Assembly: GCA_029641185.1 (NCBI GenBank)
Contig: JAPWGK010000029.1
Coordinates: forward strand, 186,001 to 250,000
Source: Pseudofabraea citricarpa
Lineage: Eukaryota; Ascomycota; Leotiomycetes; Helotiales; Dermateaceae
DNA length: 64,000 bases
Direction: 5' to 3'
Shown here piece by piece: positions 56,843 to 64,000 of the stretch; the first letter of the stretch is position 1; every line of letters starts with the position of its first letter. Made by a program: the position numbers and the translations under genes. The notes below the pieces were generated by a model, which saw only the letters and a list, made by a program, of their open reading frames with translations, made no database searches and had not been told where the DNA came from.

Positions 56843-59708
56843 TCACGCCTCTGTCTTCGGGAATTGACCCTTGATCAATCGCTCTATGTCTAACACCTTG
56901 TAGGGCTTGGCTAGGAACTTCTGCATCCCAATGCTTTTCGCCCTCTCCATACAATCACTAGTAATGTCTGCAGTTACAGCAATAATCGTGGTAGATTCGC
57001 CATGACGTTCAGCAAGTTTCTTAATTGCTTTGGTCGCTTCATAACCATCCATATTGGGCCTGAAAGACATATTAGCATCCTCATCAAATATTCGAGGCTG
57101 GGTCTATTCGGAACTTACATCCATATATCCATTAGGATAGCAGTGAATCTTTCAGATGCGGGTTTCGAAAGCGACTCCTCATAAGCACGGACGGCTTCGA
57201 CTCCATCAAAGGCCAAAGTGATATTTTCCGTGCTGTACCCAAGCTTTCCAAGGGCACCAACCGCCACATTGCGATTTATGGCATTGTCTTCTGCAATAAG
57301 AAACTTAAGAGGATACTCTTTGGCAAGGTCGGGATTGCAAAGCGCTTTTTTTCGAGAATGTTTGGAGGGACTCTGTTGGAATGTGGCGTCGGGAACATGC
57401 GATGCAGTAAAGGCTGGTGGAAGATCTAACTTATCGGCGCTGGGAGTAGACCTTTGTAGCCCTCTCCGATGTCCTCGCTCCTGGGAAGTTATAGTAGGCG
57501 TGCCAACGAGCGGCGTCTGAACCGAGCTGGAGGAGACTGGTAGTCTAATAAGGAACGATGACCCTTTGTTTTCACCATGTGTTGCTGACCGCTCGAGTGT
57601 GACGTCGCCTCCCAAACTTCGTCTCACATGAGCTTTGGCATTGAACAAACTCAGTCCTAGTCCATCTCGTGATCGATTTATTGAAGCGTCTTCCTGGAAG
57701 TGAGGCGTAAAAAGAAATAGTTTCGATTCTTCCGTGATCCCACAACCAGTGTCCACAACCCAGATCTCCACGATTTGGTTCCTACCCATTTTTACGGAAA
57801 CAGTAATGCTCCCGCTTTCTGTAAACTTGAGCGCGTTATCGACAACCTTCTGGATAGAAAAGTAGAGGTGTCTCTCCTCCGTTATGATAGCAGTGGGTAC
57901 ATCGTGCTCTATATTGAGACAAATTGTTCTGCTCCGCACTTCACCTCTGGGCCCTCGTGTCTGGACCTCAATAGTCTCGCCTAATGGAGTTTCGGTATGT
58001 ACTTGCTTGGTTGGATGTTCCCCGCGTAAAGTATCATGTAATAAATTGCGCAGGAAATCTCGTGTAATCAGCCGCCGGTGCGTAGGACTAATTTTTGTAG
58101 GCACCATGCAAGGGCTGCCTCGACGTGGAGAAACGGCAGCAGTGAAGTAGCATTCAGGTGTAGTTGGAGGAATCCCATTTACCGTTGGCTTCAAACCGTT
58201 TGCTGAAGTTGGGGTTGGAGGGTGATTGCCGAAACTTGGTGGCAGTTCAGCTTCAGTAATAGTAAACATCTTCTTTAGCGGCGGCCCAGGGTGGAAATCA
58301 ACTTTCGCATCCCTTTGGCTATCTACCTTCACAGATAACTTTCGCTTCTTGCTGGTTCTCTTGGGCCTATGCTCATCAGACGTTGAGTAGTCTGTCTTTG
58401 TATCTGTTTCATCATCGGACGACAAAGGCGTTTCGGGCATTTGCATATTAAGGTCGTACGCATGAACAACATTGTCAGCGGCCTCCACAGCACGCTTAGA
58501 GCTATCTATAGGAGATGTTAGTAGGGGCGCATAGAATGAATATGTACCATTACCTTGAACAACCTCGATGTGGCCTTTCAACTCTGTGAATACAGCACGG
58601 ACAGAAGGGTTCTCTTGGTTGGCTATGGCATCCAAAACGGTGGAGTACATGATATCCAGCATGCCAATAACACCCTGCATGGGGGTTCTGAGTTCATGAC
58701 TGAGACTTCTTGCATAAGGTTTCAGAGATTGAGAAGCGGTGATGGCAGAGAGAGGAATGATCCTTGTAGGAGTTGATTCTGGTGATGGTACCTGCTTGGC
58801 AAAGCCTCGTCCTTCTTCAATTCGCTGCAAAATCATATCTTCAAGAGAATGCATGAACATTTCGATGAAGCTCCAGCTGAGCTTTCGCTTTGGGGCACCC
58901 TCAGAAGACCATATTAGACAGAAGTGACCGAATGATTTGCCTTCGAGAAAGAGAGGCACGCCGATGAAAGCCTCAGACTGAAAAGGCAGGCTTGCACTGT
59001 TTGGATTGTTTGGACAAACTTCAGCGATCCGCTCCGGCACAATAAACACTTTATCATGCTTCATATGAGCACATGGAGTTCCATAGGCATGGTATCGATA
59101 GTCGCGATACAGTTGGCTGGTGTCCTTGCCATTGTTGATATAGAAGGCCACACCCATCAAACACGAACCTAAGCCGAATTCTTAGATCCAAAGAGCCTCT
59201 ACTGAGTGTGAGATGACTTACCAGGTTCACCAAGCGGTGGCATCTCGACTGCGCTATTCTGATCATCCACAAGCATCCTCTTCGCTACAAAACTACATTG
59301 GGCGCCGGTTATCGAGCACATCTCCTCCATTAGTATAGCCCAAAAGTCGTGTGTCGAAGCATTTCTCAGCTTGACCTTCAGGTCCACCAAGCGTTCGGTT
59401 GCGTTGCTCTCTGGCGTAGGAAAGTATTGGCGCAGTGCTTCCTGAAAGCCTTCATCACCACTGTGGGCAATGGTATTGTTGCTGTAGTTCGGAAGACATA
59501 AACTCTCCCGGTTGATGAGCTCTGCAGATTCGCTCTCCGGTGCTTCTGCAGCCGACGCTGCCTCCATCTTCCCCTCCCCAACCCGCAGACGCTGATGTTG
59601 CTTTAATTTATCCCCCAGCCTGGATCTTGCCCTTGCCCTCTGAGGTCTGTATGTTCTGACCTTGCCTTCAACAAACACATTCGGATAAGAGGGGTAACTT
59701 TCCTGCAT
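56843..59708 (-). CDS. Hybrid histidine kinase with GAF-like input
   Basis: Fungal two-component hybrid sensor kinase, which would feed phosphate to an Ypd1-type phosphotransfer protein. Four exons: 59708..59222, 59168..58554, 58505..57119, 57059..56843, with introns of 53, 48 and 59 nt; 901 aa from the first true ATG. Residues about 90-270 form a GAF-like sensor (FWAILMEEMCSITGAQCSFV, then FIGVPLFLEGKSFGHFCLIW). HisKA has the phospho-acceptor His320 in SHELRTPMQGVIGMLD. The HATPase part has the N box VDNALKFTESG, VDTGCGI and GLGLSLF. A receiver domain ends the protein, with phospho-acceptor Asp827 in ILMDIWMPNMDGY, a motif made only by splicing, and Lys in FLAKPY. No membrane span, so it is cytosolic. 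The HisKA-HATPase linker is long and Ser-rich. The 48-nt second intron keeps frame. Confidence 0.92.
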
Positions 59709-60804
59709 TCCACAATGATTGAGAGGCAACACTGCAGAGGCATAGACTATTCGAGACTCTCTGGCGGTGGAGCGTGGAACCGGCTCTCAAGACGCGGTCG
59801 AAGGATTCTGGCCAAATTCTGCCCTCGCTGAATGTTTCGCGATCTACACGGGAGTCTCTCTAATCCTTGGGCGAGTTCCTCTTGTTCGATGGGTGAAACG
59901 AATCCCGTTCTGCGACCTGATCCTCTGATGTTAGTGATGACCGTCCCACGGCCTATTCACTGCTCCCTCCCACAGCTCCTTCGTGTGCCGAGCTGGTGAT
60001 TGAGCGTTGGCCGGGCGCGGGGCTCCAATACTAGGCTTTCTGTCTCTCTCTCTCTTTCACCGAGAGAGGTCCCCAACGTGGTGGGCGAGTGAGGCGTAGC
60101 GTAATGTCAACGAGGAATGGGTTCCTGGAAGTGTAATGGATAGTCTGGCTGAGCCGCAGTGTTACTAAGGAAGCATACAGTGGGAGCACAGGAAGCACAG
60201 GATTCGGTATGCCGCCCAGGGATGGCGAGAGATAATGATTTTGGTTTGCTGCTGCTGCTGCTGCACGGCGGACTGAGAGGGTAAAGATCTGGGCGTGGCC
60301 GAGTATGAAGGTTTGGGGGGGGCTCTCACCCAGCCGGAATTGCGTGAGCTGGGGACGCCTTTGACACGGTAGTGGTGATGAGTGTTATTGGCAGCATGAT
60401 GGGAAGAGATGCGTCTGGGTGGCTTTCTCTGGCTGCAAAGGTAAAAGGACTGGTCGAGCGAGCCTAGACCCCAGGATCGGTTGTGAAGGTTGCAGAGCAG
60501 CATAGCCTAGTCCCGGCGGGGAGTAGCCCACCGTGAGAGGATCCTCAGATGTTCTGGGTCGGTCTTTTTGGATTTTGGGGGGGAGGTTTTAGGGGGGGGG
60601 CGGGCTAGGGGAGGTGTTGGCCAACGAGCAGCCAAAGCTTGGTCTGCCGTGCGTAGATCAACGGCTCTTCGGGTCTGCTAGCTGCGTGCCTAGAACGACG
60701 GGGGGGGAGGAGTGCTGGGGGTTCTGAGTGCTAAGTGTGGGTGCTGAGTGCGAAGTGTGGGCGCTGAAGGTGTACAGTACTGGGCTGGTGCTTGGGGGGT
60801 GCTG

Positions 60805-60845
60805 TCAGTGCTGTGGGTGCTGTGGGTGCTGTGGGTGCTGTGAGC
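60805..60845 (+). repeat. GGGTGCTGT tandem repeat
   Basis: About four near-perfect 9-nt units inside a 350-nt plus-strand G-rich region with several runs of five or more G. Confidence 0.8.
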
Positions 60846-61197
60846 TGTGGTGTGGGTGCTTACAGTAGGGGGGGTGCCTGGGGGGGTGGGTGCTTGCAAG
60901 TAGCCGCTGGGCGTCACAGTCAGTCACTCAGTCACTCAGGGTGCTGAGGGGGCCCAGACACTGGCAGACAGCCCATAACTGGTCATAACAGCGCTTCAAG
61001 CCCCTGCGAGTCCCTGCGAGTCCCTGCAAACATCAATCGCAGATGCAGATTACACCAGGGTGGTCCCACCAAGACAGCGATCTAGAACAATTCGAAGCCC
61101 CTCCGCCAGCACTGGGCGTCGTCCACAAGCAGAAGCAGAAACACTGTCATCTTTTTGTCATTTCTACAGAATCATGCTGCTACTGTACTGTACTGAC

Positions 61198-61230
61198 TGC
61201 TGCTGCTGCTACTGCTGCTGCTGCTACTGT
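61198..61230 (+). repeat. TGC/CTG trinucleotide tract
   Basis: Interrupted run of CTG units (two blocks separated by CTA), in non-coding DNA. Confidence 0.85.
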
Positions 61231-64000
61231 ACCGAGACAGCACACACGCAAGGCTTCGGACCTACGGGAAGAAGAGGGACTTCACACTTTTCCCCCATGC
61301 TTCTTCACTGCCCACCCACGTCACTGCTGGCTGTTTGCATTCTTGCTCGCAGGTAGGGCCAGCATGGGACTATACTGCCGCCTGCCACCTGCCAGGCCAG
61401 GGTACTGTACTGTAGACAAGCACTACGTCAGGGAATTCCTCCAGGCCACAGTTACCCCTGATTCCTTATTTCTGCTCCTCGGCAGCTCGGTACAGTAGTA
61501 ACCACCAGTCTCGTCCTCGTTGCCCTACCAATCGATACACCATATCATACATATCAGACAGTACAGCAAATTCTGCATTGCTGCTGCGCATCCGTGTGTA
61601 ACACTGCAACACTGCAACACTGCTGCGAAAGAAAAGAGTCAGAGCTTCAGACATTCCACCCGGCCCGCACGCCAGCCACCTACAGTACAGTGGTCCCGGA
61701 GGTAGCTCCACGCTTCCGCCATGAAATGTACATTATTTGTACAACCCTTACCATACATACTACGACCACCTTTTAAACGACTAGAGTTGCTGTGGTTGTG
61801 GTAGTAGTAGCCTTACCAACTTACCAGCATCTCAACCAACAACTCTACTGTACCACTCCACTCTACGGCACTGCACAGGTGCTGCGTGGTACAAGATATG
61901 GATCCCGTACTGTACAGTAGCCAAATCGCCGATGCTGCGTACCATGCATTAACCTCCAGCCAAAGCCTGAGATGCTACGCTCCAAGTGACAGCCCGTGAG
62001 TGGTCGGCACATCCAGTCGCTATCCCCATGCCTACCGTACGGGACGCTTGCTTTTTCTACAGCATAGTAGCCTTCGCTAAACATGGCCCGAAAGAGACCG
62101 TCTGCAAGTCAATTGAATCTGACCGCGCCAGAGCGATCTATTGATCAACTACGGTGCCTCGCCTTGGCTGCTGAGGCAATCAGTCACTGAAGCAACAACT
62201 ACAGTACCAAACTTGCGACCAAAGATGATCTTCTCCTCATTCGCCCAGCCTCTTGTCTGTGTTACCAGATTCGTTGACTCGAGGCGCCGGGTACTCTCTT
62301 CATATCAATCATCATGTCCGTGTCTGTGTGTCTGTGTCTCTGCTGCACGCGAAAAATCCAAACACTTCAACTTTCCAGTTACCCGGGTCCTATGAAAGAG
62401 AGGATACAGTCCCAACGACAAAGGACTTTGTAGCTTTATTTCCGAAAAAAGCGAGACGCGTGGTATGATACTTCCCGAAACAAACACTATTCAAAAGCAG
62501 GTTCGGGAAGGCAATCATCTGCAGTCATTGCGCTAGCCGTTACTGCTTCTGGCCAACAGTTACAACGGTCTAGTGCGAACTGAAATGCCGTCACTGTTTC
62601 CACAAGGCACACGACCCTCACCTGACTTTTGCAGACACGTGCATGCTCATGAGGCAGGGGATCACATGATGATCGGATGTGCGCATGGCTATGCTTGTGC
62701 TCGTTGCACTCACCGATACATGATTGCGCCGGCAATGTTCTTAATCCTTCCCTGGGTATAGCCGACCAGGTGTGAGAGTAGAGACATGGCTGTCAAGGTC
62801 AGAGGAGCCATTTGGAGTAGCCTTATGTCCCGGAAACGGACCCGACTCGTTCAATCCCCAGGGATGGAGGAACCCCTTCAGCAATTAATTTATTTGTTGG
62901 TGGGTCATCAGTAAGATTTTGGGAAACCACTCTGATCCGAATGATCCAGCACAGTTGACCTTTTCTGACCAGGAGCATGAAAGTGATACCGATTCTGATT
63001 CAAGCGACGATGGCTTGCTTAACCGACGGCCAATCATGCCGTCACTAATCAAAAGAGTATCGAGGCAATCGACGATGATGAGTACTATGGACTTGGCTCC
63101 GATGACAACCCTGATGTCTCTGATGAGAGGACCAGAACAACCATGATGATTGATAGCCAGATGCAAAAGTATGGGGTGTATCAGGTGCGTAGGTGAAGGA
63201 GGGTGGGCTGAGTAAGAGCATGTCAGAAGAGGTTCGCAGAGGGTTGACACGACTAGATTGAGTTCTCTGAACTTAGAAGGTCAGGGTCCACAAGACCTAG
63301 CTTCCTTGCCTGCATACATGCAACTCTAGACGAGGGTACTCAATCAACGCCAATGCTTGATTAGGGTCCCAAATGATGGTGAATACCTTGTTGACCAGGT
63401 GAGATCGCTCTTTGGGTAGTTCTTCTATACAAAGATTGGTCTAAACTCTGTATTGATTGGTGGCCTCAGCACTCAGCATGTAGACTTAAGCCTGTCTCAA
63501 ACATCTCTTCGAATGCCCAAGTAATTCATATCTGTGTCTGTGGAGCCTGAAAGTAGGTCAACGCTTTCCTCAACATTGTCCTCCTTAACCACGGTAAATA
63601 AAACATAGTCAGATAAGTCAAATGCTGTTCTAGGTGATATATATTAACTTTATTTTCGGAAGTCTTGCGAATGTAAAGAAGCAATGCAGCAATGAAGCAA
63701 TCTCCACTAGCTTCCTAACGAGAAGTATTTTGGACTCAGTTCCTGCAAGGGTTTTGGACACTCACTCGAAAAGCCTGTCCCGGCTATTTTTACAAAGGCT
63801 CAATAAACCAATGTTTGCAATACTTATCCATCCTAGTGGTTCTCAGCCTTCTAGCTGGTAGCTACTTCTTGCTCAACGATCCTTCGGGGGTGTTTCCTAT
63901 TCTTTAGCAGCCCACACCTTGAAGAAACTATTAACTCTTTAGAAACTTGATAACCTGCAATGCTTAAATAATTCCTAGCCCTCTAGTAGTTTAATATATC

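Larger units (their letters stand above)
59709..64000. other. 4.3-kb gene-poor end with simple repeats
   Basis: 59709-60130 is the promoter side of the histidine kinase gene. 60540-60910 is very G-rich on the plus strand with a GGGTGCTGT repeat, and 61198..61230 and about 60248-60265 hold CTG/TGC runs. TACTGTACTG and TACAGTA phrases recur between 61180 and 61930. 62919..63196 is an acidic open stretch that changes frame without an ATG and may be a relic. 63300-64000 shows nothing I can assign. No gene is supported. Confidence 0.5.

Noticed and set aside
60785..60860. Regular spaced repeats, considered as a CRISPR-like array
   Set aside because: The units are 9 nt with no spacers, and the genome is eukaryotic; it is a simple repeat.

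Overview
The window looks like nuclear DNA of a filamentous ascomycete (Pezizomycotina, perhaps a leotiomycete; the class is a guess). Nearly all recognisable genes are split by short introns of about 47-90 nt with GT...AG ends and CTAAC/CTNAC-like branch sites. The gene content is typical of such fungi: Bud23, Svp26, Pxr1, Bem3-type RhoGAP, synaptojanin, hybrid histidine kinase and tandem BTB proteins. There are no bacterial operons, and I could not support any rRNA, tRNA, CRISPR array or intact transposon. Gene models below were spliced by hand and exon coordinates are given in each entry.

Layout. 0-6.4 kb: an unknown gene, a candidate small secreted cysteine protein, then housekeeping genes in divergent pairs: Bud23 (18S rRNA methyltransferase, -) with Svp26 (Golgi membrane protein, +), and a coiled-coil protein (-) with Pxr1 (G-patch ribosome biogenesis factor, +). 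6.7-14.7 kb: an accessory block of four BTB/POZ paralogues, all on the minus strand, plus a decayed fifth copy. They are separated by very AT-rich DNA at about 7.75-8.1 and 9.9-10.3 kb. 14.7-27.1 kb: gene-poor DNA with repeats, a degenerate LRR-like relic, a conserved Ser-rich fungal protein, a SAM-like small protein and a small membrane protein. 27.1-31.6 kb: PRA1/Yip3 followed after 26 nt by a disordered protein, a Gly/His-rich membrane protein and a J-domain protein.

34.8-36.9 kb holds the most unusual gene: a nine-exon, full-length member of the Cys/Met-metabolism PLP family (O-acetylhomoserine sulfhydrylase type). It has lost the PLP lysine and several other active-site residues while its reading frame and splice sites stay intact, so it is a candidate pseudoenzyme. 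40.5-59.7 kb is dense and conventional: Bem3-like PX-PH-RhoGAP, homocysteine S-methyltransferase, a disordered protein with a fourfold repeat and a collagen-like stretch, an FAH-family hydrolase, a two-phosphatase synaptojanin and a GAF-like hybrid histidine kinase. 59.7-64 kb is gene-poor, with GC-rich microsatellites and no gene I can defend.

Functional links are loose. Svp26, PRA1 and synaptojanin act in membrane traffic. Bem3-like GAP and synaptojanin both act on phosphoinositide-marked membranes and polarity. Bud23 and Pxr1 act in ribosome maturation. The homocysteine methyltransferase and the pseudo-sulfhydrylase both relate to sulfur amino acids but lie 9 kb apart and are not an obvious cluster.
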